A stretch of 64,000 nt of DNA from Candidatus Magnetominusculus dajiuhuensis (GCA_015233465.1 JADFXP010000002.1:115726-179725), one strand, 5' to 3'. Counted from the first letter of the stretch, positions 35,323-46,155 are shown. The notes: generated from the sequence alone by a model not told the origin. Program-made: numbers and translations.

Positions 35323-37074
35323 TTATGTCATTATAATCTTGTCAGCCTTTAGTTTTTTCTTGTCCTTCTTGTTTGTTTCTTCAAACAACATTTCATCTAA
35401 AGATGCCCCTGCAGGTACCATAGGATATACCTTTTCTTTCCAATATACCTTGAAATCCATAAATACCGGAGCCTTTGTCTTTAATGCTTCTCTTATTACA
35501 TCCCCAACCTCTGAAGGCTTCGTGGCGCGTAGTCCTACAGCCCCATACGCCTCAGCAACCTTTACAAAATCTGGTATCTTATCTGTTTCAAGCAAGGTCT
35601 TTGAATACCTCTCATTAAAAAATAACTCCTGCCACTGTCTGACCATACCAAGATACCCATTATTTAGTATCATTACTTTAACTGGCAGTTTATTTATTAC
35701 AGCAGTTGCAAGCTCCTGAATGTTCATCTGAATACTGCCGTCTCCTGCTATATCTACAACAATCTTATCAGGATTTGCCATTTGAGCCCCTATTGCTGCA
35801 GGAAATCCATATCCCATTGTCCCAAGTCCTCCTGATGATAAAAATGTACGAGGATAATCATATTTATAATACTGGGCTGCCCACATCTGATTCTGACCAA
35901 CTTCTGTTGTTATTATTGCCTTGCCTTCTGTTATCTCATATAACTGCTCTATAACATATTGTGGCTTTATAATATCTTCATCAAATGTATAGGTCATTGG
36001 ATGCTCTTTCTTCCACTCTTCTATTTGACGCAGCCATGAATGTCTTATTTCTTCCCATTGATGTTTCTCTGATTCCTTTATAATCTGATTCAATACAACT
36101 AATACCTTCTTTGAATCCCCTACTATGGGAACGTCTACGTCTACATTTTTCCTTATAGAGGTTGGATCAATATCTATGTGTATAATCTTTGCGTTTGGCG
36201 CAAATGCGTCTAATTTGCCTGTAACCCTGTCATCAAATCTCATGCCTATAGCTACAAGCAGGTCTGCATTTTGAATAGATTTATTGGCATAAAAAGTGCC
36301 GTGCATACCCGGCATTCCAAGCGATAATTTATGGGTTGATGGGAATCCGCCAATTCCCATAAGGGTTGTCGTTACAGGCACCTGCGTCAACTCTGCAAGC
36401 TCTAATAATTCAACACTAGCCCCTGAGGCAATTATTCCGCCGCCAGCGACTATTACTGGTTTTTTAGACTTTAAAATCTCCTCAGCAGCCTTTGCTATCA
36501 TCCATTTATTGCCTTCTAATGTTGGATTATAGCTCCTAATACTTATCTCATCAGGCCAGACAAAATTTGCCTGTGATGATGTAACGTCCTTTGGTAAATC
36601 TATCACAACAGGCCCAGGTCTTCCAGTTGAGGCAATATAAAAAGCCTCTTTAATAGTATATGCAAGGTCTTTTACGTCTTTTACTAGATAATTATACTTT
36701 GTGCAAGGCCTCGTAATTCCTACAATATCAGCCTCCTGAAAGGCATCGTTTCCAATTAATCCTGTTGGTACCTGCCCTGTAAATACTACAATCGGTATTG
36801 AATCCATTGCAGCTGTGGCAAGTCCTGTTACCGTGTTTGTAGCCCCAGGTCCAGAGGTAACAAGCGCTACCCCAACTTGACCAGTAGATCTGGCATACCC
36901 GTCTGCCATGTGTACAGCCCCCTGCTCGTGCCTTGTTAGTATAAGGTCTATATCCTTAGCATCATAAAGGGTGTCAAATATATTTAATACCACGCCCCCA
37001 GGATACCCAAATATATGTCTTACACCCTCACGCTTTAGGGCTTCAACTATTATCTGTGCTCCAGTCATCTTCAT
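35323..37074 (-). CDS. ilvB: Acetolactate synthase large (catalytic) subunit
   Basis: 583 residues. TPP-dependent enzyme condensing two pyruvates, or pyruvate with 2-ketobutyrate, at the first common step of branched-chain amino acid synthesis. [20 protein letters not shown] then [10 protein letters not shown], catalytic Glu in [20 protein letters not shown], and the TPP motif [12 protein letters not shown] with later [15 protein letters not shown]. The FAD-binding middle domain ([20 protein letters not shown]) is typical of AHAS. Upstream lies a repeat-filled gap to ilvD. Identification is secure. Confidence 0.97.
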   Translation of the reverse strand: MKMTGAQIIVEALKREGVRHIFGYPGGVVLNIFDTLYDAKDIDLILTRHEQGAVHMADGYARSTGQVGVALVTSGPGATNTVTGLATAAMDSIPIVVFTGQVPTGLIGNDAFQEADIVGITRPCTKYNYLVKDVKDLAYTIKEAFYIASTGRPGPVVIDLPKDVTSSQANFVWPDEISIRSYNPTLEGNKWMIAKAAEEILKSKKPVIVAGGGIIASGASVELLELAELTQVPVTTTLMGIGGFPSTHKLSLGMPGMHGTFYANKSIQNADLLVAIGMRFDDRVTGKLDAFAPNAKIIHIDIDPTSIRKNVDVDVPIVGDSKKVLVVLNQIIKESEKHQWEEIRHSWLRQIEEWKKEHPMTYTFDEDIIKPQYVIEQLYEITEGKAIITTEVGQNQMWAAQYYKYDYPRTFLSSGGLGTMGYGFPAAIGAQMANPDKIVVDIAGDGSIQMNIQELATAVINKLPVKVMILNNGYLGMVRQWQELFFNERYSKTLLETDKIPDFVKVAEAYGAVGLRATKPSEVGDVIREALKTKAPVFMDFKVYWKEKVYPMVPAGASLDEMLFEETNKKDKKKLKADKIIMT

Positions 37075-37096
37075 ATTTTATCCTCTTAAAAAATCT

Positions 37097-37149
37097 TCAA
37101 GGGGCTCTGCCCTTGACCCCGCAAAGGGACTCGTCCCTTTGAACCCATT
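37097..37149. repeat. Palindromic repeat of the GGGTTCAAAGGG family (ilv gap)
   Basis: TCAAGGGGCTCTGCCCTTGA followed by CCCCGCAAAGGGACTCGTCC and CTTTGAACCCATT. It is almost exactly the inverse of the element at 24290-24352. Confidence 0.75.
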
Positions 37150-37201
37150 TACTATTGTTTAATTGCTTAATAAAAAACTTATTATCATAAATAATCAAAA
37201 T

Positions 37202-37255
37202 AATGGGGTAAAGGGGGTAAGCCCCCTTTTGGGTGTTTGAGGGCAAAGCCCTCAT
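37202..37255. repeat. Second palindromic repeat in the ilvD-ilvB gap
   Basis: AAAGGGGGTAAGCCCCCTTT hairpin followed by TTGAGGGCAAAGCCCTCA. With the element at 37097 it fills most of the 190-bp gap. Two different modules side by side suggest successive insertions. Confidence 0.65.
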
Positions 37256-37264
37256 GTAATCTAT

Positions 37265-38917
37265 CTATTTGACTATCGCTCCTGTTCCAGCAGATGTAAC
37301 CATCCTTGAATATCTTAACAGATAGCCTGATTTTATCTTTGGCTCTATTGGTTTCCAGTCCTTAAATCTTGCCTTGATTTCTTCGTCACTGAGCAAGACA
37401 TCTATCTGCCTTTTATTTATATCAATCTTTATCCTGTCACCGTCTTTGAGTATGGCAATCACCCCGCCTTCCATAGCCTCTGGTGAAACATGACCTATAC
37501 AAGGGCCTCTGGTTCCTCCAGAAAACCTGCCGTCAGTAATCAGGGCTACAGATTCGCTTAACCCCATCCCTGCAACAGTTGCAGTTGATGCAAGCATCTC
37601 GCGCATTCCGGGTCCGCCTTTAGGGCCTTCATATCTTATGACAATAACATCTCCTGCCTTAATCTTGCCTCCAAGTATTGCCTTCATTGCATCTTCTTCA
37701 CAATGAAAAACCTTTGCTATTCCCTCAAATTCCATCATTGCTGAAATAACTGCCGACTGCTTGACTACAGCGCCATCTGGCGCAAGATTGCCTCTTAATA
37801 TAGCAATGCCGCCTTCTTTATGATGTGCTTTTTTAATAGGTCTTATGACCTCTTCATCCATTATCTCAGCCTTAGAAGCTGTCTCTTTTGTTGTAACTCC
37901 ACTGACTGACATACAGTCATTGATATTTGTAAGCAGCCTATTCATTACAGCAGGAATACCGCCGGCATTATGCAGGTCTTCAAGATAATGAACACCGCCG
38001 GGAAGCATATTTGTGATATGAGGAGTGGTCTTGCTGAGTTCATCAAATATATCAAGCGTTAAATCCACGCCTGCGTCATGGGCAATTGCTGGTATATGTA
38101 AAACCGTATTCGTAGAGCCTCCAAGTGCCATGTCTACTCTTATTGCATTTTCAAATGCCTTACGGGTCATTATCTTTCTTGGGGTAACGTTTTCTTTTAC
38201 AAGTTCAACAATCCGTCTGCCGCTCTCAAAGGCTATATGTCTTTTTTCTGAAGATGCAGCAAGGGCAGTTGCGCAATGAGGCAGACTCATTCCAATTGCC
38301 TCAGTTACACAGGACATAGTATTAGCAGTATACATTCCTTGACACGAGCCTACTCCGGGACAAGCGCATAATTCAAGATCAAGTAATTCCTCATCTTTTA
38401 TAAGTCCGTTTTTATATTTGCCAATTGCCTCAAATGTATCATTAACCATAGATAGGCGTTTTCCACGGAGGTTGCCTGAGTGCATAGGCCCTGCAGTAAC
38501 AACGATTGAAGGAATATCAATCCTGCCGGCTGCCATAAGCATCCCTGGGGTAATCTTATCACAATTAGTCAAAAGCACAAGTCCGTCAAATTGATGGGCA
38601 TTGGCAATGGTCTCAACCATATCTGCTATCAATTCCCTTGACGGCAGTGAATAGTGCATACCGCTATGTCCCATTGCTATTCCGTCACAAATGCCAGGTA
38701 CGCCAAATATAAATGGATATCCGCCGCCAGAATGTACGCCTTTTTCAATAAAGCGCTCAAGATCACGCATTCCAATGTGTCCAGGAATTATATCTGTAAA
38801 ACTAGTAACAAGCCCTATAAATGGGCTGTTCATCTGAGACCTTGGTATACCTGTTGCGTGTAGTAATGCCCTATGCGGCACTCTTTCAAGCCCTTTTTTT
38901 ATTGCATCGCTTCTCAA
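37265..38917 (-). CDS. ilvD: Dihydroxy-acid dehydratase
   Basis: 550 residues. Fe-S enzyme dehydrating 2,3-dihydroxy acids to 2-keto acids in valine, leucine and isoleucine synthesis. Cluster-binding cysteines are in [11 protein letters not shown] and [27 protein letters not shown] and [20 protein letters not shown] are ILVD/EDD family signatures. Length is the expected 550-560. It is the first gene of the reverse-strand ilvD-ilvB-ilvH set. The start has a GGAGG upstream on that strand. Confidence 0.97.
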   Translation of the reverse strand: MRSDAIKKGLERVPHRALLHATGIPRSQMNSPFIGLVTSFTDIIPGHIGMRDLERFIEKGVHSGGGYPFIFGVPGICDGIAMGHSGMHYSLPSRELIADMVETIANAHQFDGLVLLTNCDKITPGMLMAAGRIDIPSIVVTAGPMHSGNLRGKRLSMVNDTFEAIGKYKNGLIKDEELLDLELCACPGVGSCQGMYTANTMSCVTEAIGMSLPHCATALAASSEKRHIAFESGRRIVELVKENVTPRKIMTRKAFENAIRVDMALGGSTNTVLHIPAIAHDAGVDLTLDIFDELSKTTPHITNMLPGGVHYLEDLHNAGGIPAVMNRLLTNINDCMSVSGVTTKETASKAEIMDEEVIRPIKKAHHKEGGIAILRGNLAPDGAVVKQSAVISAMMEFEGIAKVFHCEEDAMKAILGGKIKAGDVIVIRYEGPKGGPGMREMLASTATVAGMGLSESVALITDGRFSGGTRGPCIGHVSPEAMEGGVIAILKDGDRIKIDINKRQIDVLLSDEEIKARFKDWKPIEPKIKSGYLLRYSRMVTSAGTGAIVK

Positions 38918-38954
38918 AAGAACCTCCTTTTATAGATATTTCAGAGATAATATT

Positions 38955-39179
38955 TCAACTATGAGTTCTAATCATTTCAGCTATTTGATCTTTTTTTACG
39001 AGTTTTGCTTTTTGAAGGGTTTTTCTTTCAAGTTCGACTTCTGTTGACAAGAATTTTATTTTATCAATTTCCTCGATTCTTTCATCGAGTTTTCTGTGTT
39101 CCTCTTCCAGTTTTTTGAATTCACTGCTTTCTGCCCTTAGTTTTTTGATGACCTTTTCATTGAATTCTTCCTCAATCAC
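38955..39179 (-). CDS. DUF465 (YdcH-like) small coiled-coil protein
   Basis: 74 residues, fully helical and charged: KLRAESSEFKKLEEEHRKLD and ELERKTLQKAKLVKKDQIAE match the DUF465/YdcH pattern (L..E...F..L.EEH..LD...L, then LKK.KL.LKD.I). Function of the family is not known. A good GGAGG precedes the start. It is 37 bp upstream of ilvD on the same strand; a functional link is not evident. Confidence 0.8.
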   Translation of the reverse strand: MIEEEFNEKVIKKLRAESSEFKKLEEEHRKLDERIEEIDKIKFLSTEVELERKTLQKAKLVKKDQIAEMIRTHS

Positions 39180-39485
39180 ATTGTGCCTCCTTTAAAGATA
39201 GAATTGAATAATTCAAATATCTCTATATTATAACAGTTGAGAAATATTTTTGTCTTTTTTTATCTAATAATACAATTTATAATTTAACATTTTCAAAGGG
39301 GTACACTTTAATCTTTTTATTAATTAAATATCAAGCTGCAATTTACTCTTTTATTGACAAAAGTTAGAGTCCCTTTGTAACATATTGTTGAAAATTTTCA
39401 TTAGTTTTTTTAAATCAACATAATAAACAAGGATATTTACATATCTACTAACACACGTTATAGATTAATCAAGTAGGAGAAAACA
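39180..39485. other. AT-rich divergent intergenic region
   Basis: About 300 bp with no open reading frame of note, no repeat of either palindromic family and no RNA fold I recognise. It must hold promoters for the DUF465/ilv genes on one strand and the second biosynthetic locus on the other. A clean AGGAG occurs at 39475-39479 at its right end. Confidence 0.6.
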
Positions 39486-40991
39486 CTGGAAAATATTATA
39501 AATAGGAAATCTAAGATAAATAAAATTCTATTGATTGTTCCTCCATATACTATCCAGCGTTTTGAGCCAAAGACAGCTCATATTCCCTTAGGACTTGCAT
39601 ACATTGCTGCAGTTGTAGAAAAAGATTATTCAGTTAAAATACTTGATGCTCAATTAGAAGGATTCTATAACGAAGTTAAAATTGATGAAGATAGTTTCCG
39701 TTATGGACTGTCCTTTGAAGATATTGAAAGACAAATTAAATCTATTAACCCTGATGTAGTAGGAGTTTCATGCCTTTTTGACACACTCTCACAAAATGCT
39801 CATAAGGTCTGTGATATTACCAAATCAATTGATAAAACAATAATCACTGTAATGGGAGGGGCTCATCCCTCTGTGGCTCCTGAATTTACATTAAAAAATC
39901 AAAATGTTGATTATGTCCTAATTGGTGAGGCAGATAAGTCTTTCCCTGAACTATTAAAGGCAGTCACAAATGGAGAGATTGATAAAATAGATGGAATAGC
40001 ATTTAGAATCCTAAATAATATACAAATAAATCCAAAAACATCATTCATAAAAGACCTTGATTCTCTTCCTTTACCTGCTTGGCATCTTCTGAAAATGCAA
40101 GAATATTTTAAGATTAATCAGTCTACTGGTTCATTATCAAAACTTAGTCCTAATATGCCTATTGTAACATCGCGTGGATGTCCTGCAAGATGTATCTTCT
40201 GTTCTATTCATACTGTATGGGGCAGGTCATTTCGTTACAGAAGCCCTGAAAATATTTTAAATGAAATTCAATATCTTATAGATACATACGGTATAAAAGA
40301 ATTACAATTTGAAGATGATAATCTAATTTTTAATAAAAAACGTGCTTTAGAAATATTTGACGGCATGATAAAGCGTAATTTTAATATTATATGGGAAACT
40401 CCAAACGGTACTGCAGCATGGGCATTAGATGATGAGTTATTGGAAAAAATGAAAAAAAGCGGATGCTATCGCATTGTACTTGCTATTGAATCAGGCGATC
40501 AAGATGTACTTAAAAATATTATTAAAAAACCACTAAATCTTGATACTGTAAAACCACTTGTAAAGAAAGCCAAGAAGATTGGGCTAGAAGTTCATGGATT
40601 TTTTGTTGTAGGCTTTCCTGGTGAAACGTTAAAGCAGATTAAGAAGACCTTCACCTATGCTAGAGGCCTGAATCTTGACTTAGTTTATGTATTTTTTGCT
40701 ACACCAAGGGCTGGCACTGAATTATTTAAAATCTGTCAAGAAAAAGGGTATATAAATAAGGAAATTGATTTCGCTTCAACTAATGTAAGCGCCTCATCTA
40801 TAGAAACAGATAACTTTACGAAGCAAGAGTTGGAACATATGTTTGCCCTACATATGCTGTTGATAAATATTAACGGATTATTTCACAATCCAATAAAGTA
40901 TTCAAAATATATAATACGAAAACTTAAAAAAAATCCCGTATATTTTTTTAATATAATACATAAAATGATTATAAAGAAAATCTTCAACTAA
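39486..40991 (+). CDS. B12-binding-domain radical SAM protein with probable CTG start
   Basis: About 501 residues if read from CTG at 39486, which is six bases after a perfect AGGAG. The only in-frame standard start, TTG at 39531, would cut into the first beta strand (KINKILLIVPPYT) and has no ribosome binding site. Cobalamin domain shows GVSCLFDTL, VMGGAHPSVAPEF and LIGEADKSFPELL; the radical SAM motif is TSRGCPARCIFCSIHTVWG, with QFEDDNLIFNKKRA and FFVVGFPGETLKQI. Sequence changes near the start, or a mutated ATG, remain possible. It opens the second glycan-type locus. Substrate unknown. Confidence 0.82.
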   Translation: MENIINRKSKINKILLIVPPYTIQRFEPKTAHIPLGLAYIAAVVEKDYSVKILDAQLEGFYNEVKIDEDSFRYGLSFEDIERQIKSINPDVVGVSCLFDTLSQNAHKVCDITKSIDKTIITVMGGAHPSVAPEFTLKNQNVDYVLIGEADKSFPELLKAVTNGEIDKIDGIAFRILNNIQINPKTSFIKDLDSLPLPAWHLLKMQEYFKINQSTGSLSKLSPNMPIVTSRGCPARCIFCSIHTVWGRSFRYRSPENILNEIQYLIDTYGIKELQFEDDNLIFNKKRALEIFDGMIKRNFNIIWETPNGTAAWALDDELLEKMKKSGCYRIVLAIESGDQDVLKNIIKKPLNLDTVKPLVKKAKKIGLEVHGFFVVGFPGETLKQIKKTFTYARGLNLDLVYVFFATPRAGTELFKICQEKGYINKEIDFASTNVSASSIETDNFTKQELEHMFALHMLLININGLFHNPIKYSKYIIRKLKKNPVYFFNIIHKMIIKKIFN

Positions 40992-41192
40992 TGAAAATTT
41001 TTTACTTCTCCTTTTTGTAATATCCGTTATAAATCTTTTATTTCATATACATATTAAGACCTCTGCACAATAAAAGCTGCAACTAACTACTAATAATATG
41101 AGACTATTTGACTTTAAAGGATACTTAGAGTAAAATAAAACGGTGTTTTATAACTTGGGGCAAGAACATGATGAAAATTAAGAGACATAAAA

Positions 41193-43295
41193 ATGAAGCA
41201 AACAAATAAGACTATATTATATCTAATATTCTTATCATTAGTTTGTTGGGGCAGATTGCTATTTCTTGAAGGACTATGGTCAGAAGATTGGGTTTGGTTA
41301 TCGCTTTATTATAAAACTGATACTATTAATCAGTTCCTTTATCAATTTCTAAGTTTTGGACATACACTTGAAGGTTTAATAGATTATTTCTTTTTTAGTA
41401 TGTTTGAATATCTCAAAGAAGATACAACATGGGTATGGAATATAATAAAGTTTTTTTTCATCACATTAAATGGTATTTTGCTGTATTTAATTTTTAAAAA
41501 TCTCTTACGATATAAAACTATATTACCTGAAATTATAGGGGTAATATATATGGTATCTCCAGTTGTTCATGTGCTTTGGGTGCTGCAAATAGCAAGAACT
41601 ATATTTATGTCATTTTTCTTGCTTTCTGTTTTGTTCACTGTAATAACCTTAAATAAAAAAAGATTTTACTGGTCATATTATTTAGGCTCAATTATATCCA
41701 TGACTTTAGCAATGTTAGGTTCAGAAACATTTTTTTTCTTTGAGATTTTAAGACCTGTCATAATTTATTATATATTTTCAACAACTAATGGATTGAATTA
41801 TTATAATAAACTAAAATCAACTTTATTACATTGGTCTCCATATATTTTAATTTGCATCATAATAATGCTTTACACATTAACAGCGCCTGTTTTTGGCTCT
41901 AATGCTAATACCTATCGTCCACAATATCTTTCTATCCTTGATATTTTTAATCAGGTGTTTTTTGCCTATGTCAATTCAATTTATGTAATATTTATCGCCG
42001 TTTATAAGCAGTTGATAGGCTTATCATTGGTTCAAGGAGATACATTAACTTATTTATTTTCGTTCTTTGCTATGTTCATTACTATTATAAGACTATTAAA
42101 TATTAAGGAAAAGGGGGAAGTCCAAGAAGAAGAATTAAGGGAAGTTAAGGTTGTTATGATATTTGGACTGCTATTGATAATTGCAGGGATATTTCCTTAT
42201 GCGGCAATTCGCGGCACTATAAGAACGTTTAATGGAAGCAGGCATGCTCTGCAGGCGAGTGTTGGGGTTGCAGTTTTAGTACCATCAACTCTTTTATATC
42301 TATATTATAAAAATATTATCACTAAAAATTTGTTTAAAGTATTTTTCATCATTATTGTTTTGTTAGATGTTTGCGCCTGTAACGCAATCACTGTAGAATA
42401 TGCCTTAATGTGGCAGAAACAACAGTCCTTTTGGTGGCAATTTGTATGGCGTGTTCCAGATTTGAAAAAAGATGCATCTATTATCTTAGACGTTGATTGT
42501 AAGGCATCAGTTATAAACCAAGAGGTGGGAGGTGTTTCACATAATACTCTGAATATATTGTACGCCAATTCAAGAGGTGAAAGAGGCTTTGGAACTCATT
42601 ATGTAGGATATAATCAATATCAAGACATAAAAGACTATATAGAAAAAGATGCTTCAAGAATTCCAATTTATACAGATACTCTTTTAGAATCTCTTTCTTA
42701 TAATACTAATAATATGATTGTAGCGTCATTTCGAGATGGTGTGCTTTCATTAAATGGGGATATAGATTATACTGAAACTATAAAATGTGTAAATAATAAT
42801 CCAATCGTTAAAAAATCAAACTCTAACTGTATTGTTATAAATCAAAATAAAAAGTCTTTTCCTTTTAGATCAATAATCGGACATGAGCCAGTTATTATTC
42901 ATACATACTCTCCGCTTATGAATAGAATTAGAGGAAAATTATTACCTTCTAATGATTTGAAAAAAGACTGGATATATTATTATCAAAATGCTAAACTCTT
43001 ATCAGCAAGAAAAGACTTTAGCAGCATAGTGAAGCTATATGATGAGACAAAGAGTCCAAATCAATACATGAATGAAGATCTTACTAAGCTGCCTGCTGAG
43101 ATATTAGTTCCATTTATTCAGGCACTATATATTAAAAAAGATTATACTCGTGGAAGTTCCCTTTTATGGCAATGGGCGATGTATTATAATGGCAGTCTTA
43201 AGAAAGCATTGGAGATAAGAGATAATATATTAATGATCGGCGAAAACATAGATGCCGCTAAAATATTAGATAAGGATATTAAAGAAGTCTGGTAG
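41193..43295 (+). CDS. Large GT-C-like membrane protein, paralogue 1 of 3
   Basis: 700 residues. The first about 390 contain some ten to twelve membrane helices; the rest is soluble. After helix 1 there is LWSEDWVW with acidic pair E31-D32 in the first outward loop, the position of the catalytic acidic residues in GT-C glycosyltransferases. Two similar proteins follow at 49893 and 52063; all share the MKQTNKTI-type start, the FGHTLEG/LGHTLEG motif, WWQFVWRVP, a KDWxYYYQNA segment and an LDKDIKE-type C-terminus. No named family is recognised. The assignment to GT-C rests on topology and the acidic motif. It probably moves a sugar from a lipid carrier at the periplasmic face. Confidence 0.72.
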   Translation: MKQTNKTILYLIFLSLVCWGRLLFLEGLWSEDWVWLSLYYKTDTINQFLYQFLSFGHTLEGLIDYFFFSMFEYLKEDTTWVWNIIKFFFITLNGILLYLIFKNLLRYKTILPEIIGVIYMVSPVVHVLWVLQIARTIFMSFFLLSVLFTVITLNKKRFYWSYYLGSIISMTLAMLGSETFFFFEILRPVIIYYIFSTTNGLNYYNKLKSTLLHWSPYILICIIIMLYTLTAPVFGSNANTYRPQYLSILDIFNQVFFAYVNSIYVIFIAVYKQLIGLSLVQGDTLTYLFSFFAMFITIIRLLNIKEKGEVQEEELREVKVVMIFGLLLIIAGIFPYAAIRGTIRTFNGSRHALQASVGVAVLVPSTLLYLYYKNIITKNLFKVFFIIIVLLDVCACNAITVEYALMWQKQQSFWWQFVWRVPDLKKDASIILDVDCKASVINQEVGGVSHNTLNILYANSRGERGFGTHYVGYNQYQDIKDYIEKDASRIPIYTDTLLESLSYNTNNMIVASFRDGVLSLNGDIDYTETIKCVNNNPIVKKSNSNCIVINQNKKSFPFRSIIGHEPVIIHTYSPLMNRIRGKLLPSNDLKKDWIYYYQNAKLLSARKDFSSIVKLYDETKSPNQYMNEDLTKLPAEILVPFIQALYIKKDYTRGSSLLWQWAMYYNGSLKKALEIRDNILMIGENIDAAKILDKDIKEVW

Positions 43296-43359
43296 TATGA
43301 AAGACATTTAGATTGAAATATAAGAGAGGATTTTCAAGAGAAAGAGTTAATTATTATAA

Positions 43360-44340
43360 ATGGAAGATTTAACTTTACTTAAAATAGAATTATACAAAAA
43401 GATGCTTCTCATACGACGATTTGAGGAGAAAATCAGACAAGTATACTCTGCTCAGGATATGAAAACCCCTGTGCATCTATGTATTGGTCAAGAGGCTATA
43501 GCTGCAGGGGTATGTATTAATTTAAGAAAGACCGACTACATGGTTACAAATCATAGAGGACATGGTCATTGTTTGGCAAAGGGAAGTTCTCCTAAATCAT
43601 TATTATCCGAATATTATGGAAGGATTACAGGATGTGCACACGGTAAGGGCGGATCAATGCACCCTGTTGACCCTGAAAATGGGATTCTTGGCACTTCTGC
43701 CATTGTTGGAGGCGGTATTCCGATTGCTGTTGGCACTGCGCTTGCATCAAAGTTAAGAAAAGACGGGAATATTACTGTCGTATTTTTTGGAGATGGGGCA
43801 TCTGAAGAAGGCACTTTTCATGAGAGTCTAAATTTCGCATCATTAAAAAAATTACCAATTTTATTTGTTTGTGAAAATAATCTTTACGCAACTAATTCTA
43901 ATATAAAAAGCAGGCAGCCTAATATTGATATTGCAAAAAAGGCGCAAGGTTATGGATTAAATGGAGTGGTTATAGATGGAAATAATGTAATGGATGTGTA
44001 TAATGCGGCAAAATCTGCAATTGAGATGTTAAGAGATGGGCAGTCTCCATCTTTGATAGAGTATAAGACATACAGGTGGTTTGGACATGTAGGTCCTGAT
44101 TATGACCATGAAAAGGGACTGCGTGGTGAAGAAGAATTAAAGGTTTGGTTAAGACAGTGTCCTCTAAAATCTTTTGTAGATCAATTATTAAAAGATAATA
44201 TTCTTACATTACAACAGATTGATGAAATGGATAATGAGATGGATGAGACTCTTAATGATGCAATAAGTTATGCTAAATCTCAGCCTTATCCAGATATTTC
44301 TGAACTATATAAAGACTTGTTTTATGAAGGGGCAATATAA
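43360..44340 (+). CDS. TPP-dependent dehydrogenase E1 alpha subunit (pyruvate/acetoin type)
   Basis: 326 residues. TPP-binding motif GDGASEEGTFHESLNFASLK with N about 30 residues on, RGHGHCLAKGSSP and GCAHGKGGSMHP loops, all standard for the E1 alpha component. It pairs with the beta subunit that starts on its last base. No E2 acyltransferase or E3 is near, and the flanks are GT-C, glycosyltransferase and radical SAM genes. It may act as a stand-alone decarboxylase that passes a two-carbon unit to a sugar or other acceptor, but this is inference. Confidence 0.9.
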   Translation: MEDLTLLKIELYKKMLLIRRFEEKIRQVYSAQDMKTPVHLCIGQEAIAAGVCINLRKTDYMVTNHRGHGHCLAKGSSPKSLLSEYYGRITGCAHGKGGSMHPVDPENGILGTSAIVGGGIPIAVGTALASKLRKDGNITVVFFGDGASEEGTFHESLNFASLKKLPILFVCENNLYATNSNIKSRQPNIDIAKKAQGYGLNGVVIDGNNVMDVYNAAKSAIEMLRDGQSPSLIEYKTYRWFGHVGPDYDHEKGLRGEEELKVWLRQCPLKSFVDQLLKDNILTLQQIDEMDNEMDETLNDAISYAKSQPYPDISELYKDLFYEGAI

Positions 44341-45383
44341 TGCCATGGACTAGGGTTAATATTGATGAGGTATCTGCGCGGGATTTTTTAAATAAAGAGG
44401 GGCTTCGCGGGATTTCTTATAAAGAAGCCATTAGAGAGGCTCAGCATCAACTGCTATCGAATAATAAAGATGTCTTTTTGCTTGGTGAGGGGATTGATGA
44501 TAAGGGCGGAGTCTTTGGAACTACTAAGGGGCTATGTGATATATTTGGAAGTGAAAGGGTGATGGATCTTCCTATTGCTGAAAACGGCTTAACAGGAATT
44601 GCAATAGGATCTGCGATTGCTGGAATGAAGCCTATTTTTATACATATGCGTATGGACTTTCTGCCAATGGCTATGGATCAAATTGTAAATCATGCTGCAA
44701 AATGGTTTTATATGACAGGAGGAAGGGTAAATGTTCCGCTTGTTATCAGGAGTATTATTGGCAGAGGATGGGGTTCTGCTGCCCAGCATTCTCAAGCACT
44801 GCATTCAATGTTTTTATCAATACCCGGATTAAGGATAGTTGTTCCGAGTACTCCTTATGATGCAAAGGGGCTGTTAATAGAAGCTGTTAATGATGGAAAT
44901 CCAGTGATATTTGTTGAGCATAGATGGATTTATGATTATATTGGATATGTCCCAGAGGAGATGTATACGGTTAAGTTTGGCAAAGGAATAATCAGAAAGC
45001 ATGGTAATCATGTTACTTTGGTAGCAATATCAATGATGGTTTATGAGGCAATGAAGGCAGCGAAGATTCTTGAGTCTCAGGGGATAGATGTAGAGGTCAT
45101 TGATCCTGTAACGATAAAACCTATGGACGAAGAATTGATCTTTGATTCGATTAAAAAGACCGGCAGGCTTGTTATAGCAGATGTGGCATGCAAGACTGGA
45201 GGGGTAGGGGCAGAGATTGCTTGCAGGGCAGTTGAAAAGGTATTCAACTTTCTTAAAGCGCCAATCAAACGCATTAATTTTCCTGATTTTCCGACACCTT
45301 GCAGTCCAGTTTTAGAATCAGCATATTATCCAAATCACAATGATATTTGTAGTTGTATTAAGGAGTTAATTGATGGCAAATAA
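44340..45383 (+). CDS. TPP-dependent dehydrogenase E1 beta subunit
   Basis: 347 residues. Transketolase-like pyrimidine-binding domain: GEGIDDKGGVFGTTKGL, DLPIAENGLTGIAIGSAIAG (catalytic Glu in IAEN), then the C-terminal transketolase domain (VVPSTPYDAKGLLIEAV, DPVTIKPMDEELI). An N-terminal stretch of about 20 residues (MPWTRVNIDEVSARDF) precedes the usual start and is not typical. The start overlaps the alpha stop (TAATG). Together with the alpha gene it forms an alpha2beta2 E1. Confidence 0.9.
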   Translation: MPWTRVNIDEVSARDFLNKEGLRGISYKEAIREAQHQLLSNNKDVFLLGEGIDDKGGVFGTTKGLCDIFGSERVMDLPIAENGLTGIAIGSAIAGMKPIFIHMRMDFLPMAMDQIVNHAAKWFYMTGGRVNVPLVIRSIIGRGWGSAAQHSQALHSMFLSIPGLRIVVPSTPYDAKGLLIEAVNDGNPVIFVEHRWIYDYIGYVPEEMYTVKFGKGIIRKHGNHVTLVAISMMVYEAMKAAKILESQGIDVEVIDPVTIKPMDEELIFDSIKKTGRLVIADVACKTGGVGAEIACRAVEKVFNFLKAPIKRINFPDFPTPCSPVLESAYYPNHNDICSCIKELIDGK

Positions 45384-46155
45384 AACAATATCTATAAGTA
45401 TAATTATACCAGCCCTTAATGAGCAGGACGATATCAACGATGTTATTACTAAAACTCTAAAGGCATTTTCTGATTTTAATATTAACGGTGAAATAATTGT
45501 AATTAATGATGGAAGTACTGATAAGACTAAGGAAAGAGTCACTGAGGCTATGGCTGATGATGAAAGAGTTAGGCTTATAAATCATGAGCGCCCTCAAGGA
45601 ATAGGTGCATCTTTTTGGGACGGTGTTGATAATGCAATGGGTGATACTGTTTGTATGCTGCCTGGAGACAATGAAATCAACCCATTAGAAACTCTGCGAT
45701 ATTTCATGCTGCTTGAACACGTTGATATTGTTATACCTTTTGTATATAATAAAGAAGTGCGCTCACTTTTTCGTAATGGGCTTTCATATCTATATCGTTT
45801 TATAGTTAATACATCTTTTTTAGTTAATTTTAATTATACAAATGGAACGATTATATACAGAAAATCAATTTTAAATGAATTGGCACATAGAAGTAATGGG
45901 TTTTTTTTTCAGACAGACATCTTGATTCGAAGTGTTAAAAAAGGTTATTTATTTGCAGAAGTTCCATATAGATTATATAATAGAGGATCGGGTTCTTCAA
46001 AGGCAGTTTCATTTCCCTCATTAGTTCAGGTTATTAAAGGGTATTTAAGACTTCTCAAAGAGATATATTCTGATAGTTCAAGGATTGAGAATAATTTCAG
46101 CAAGGATTCACAAACTCAATTACGGCGTTCACAAAAGGATAATGACAATGAGTGA
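45373..46155 (+). CDS. Family 2 glycosyltransferase (DPM1-like)
   Basis: 260 residues from the ATG at 45373, positioned by AAGGAG at 45360-45365; a TTG three bases earlier is also in frame. ISIIIPALNEQDDIND, VINDGSTDKT and the unusual CMLPGDNEINP in place of the DxD (a GDNE motif) resemble the dolichol-phosphate mannosyltransferase-like branch. Likely makes a lipid-phosphate-linked sugar, a donor suited to the neighbouring GT-C-type proteins. It overlaps the end of the E1 beta gene by 11 bases. Confidence 0.88.
   Translation: MANKTISISIIIPALNEQDDINDVITKTLKAFSDFNINGEIIVINDGSTDKTKERVTEAMADDERVRLINHERPQGIGASFWDGVDNAMGDTVCMLPGDNEINPLETLRYFMLLEHVDIVIPFVYNKEVRSLFRNGLSYLYRFIVNTSFLVNFNYTNGTIIYRKSILNELAHRSNGFFFQTDILIRSVKKGYLFAEVPYRLYNRGSGSSKAVSFPSLVQVIKGYLRLLKEIYSDSSRIENNFSKDSQTQLRRSQKDNDNE

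Noticed and set aside
35339..36532. Open frames on the plus strand across ilvB
   Set aside because: They are antisense to a certain gene, lack ribosome binding sites and show no recognisable motif.
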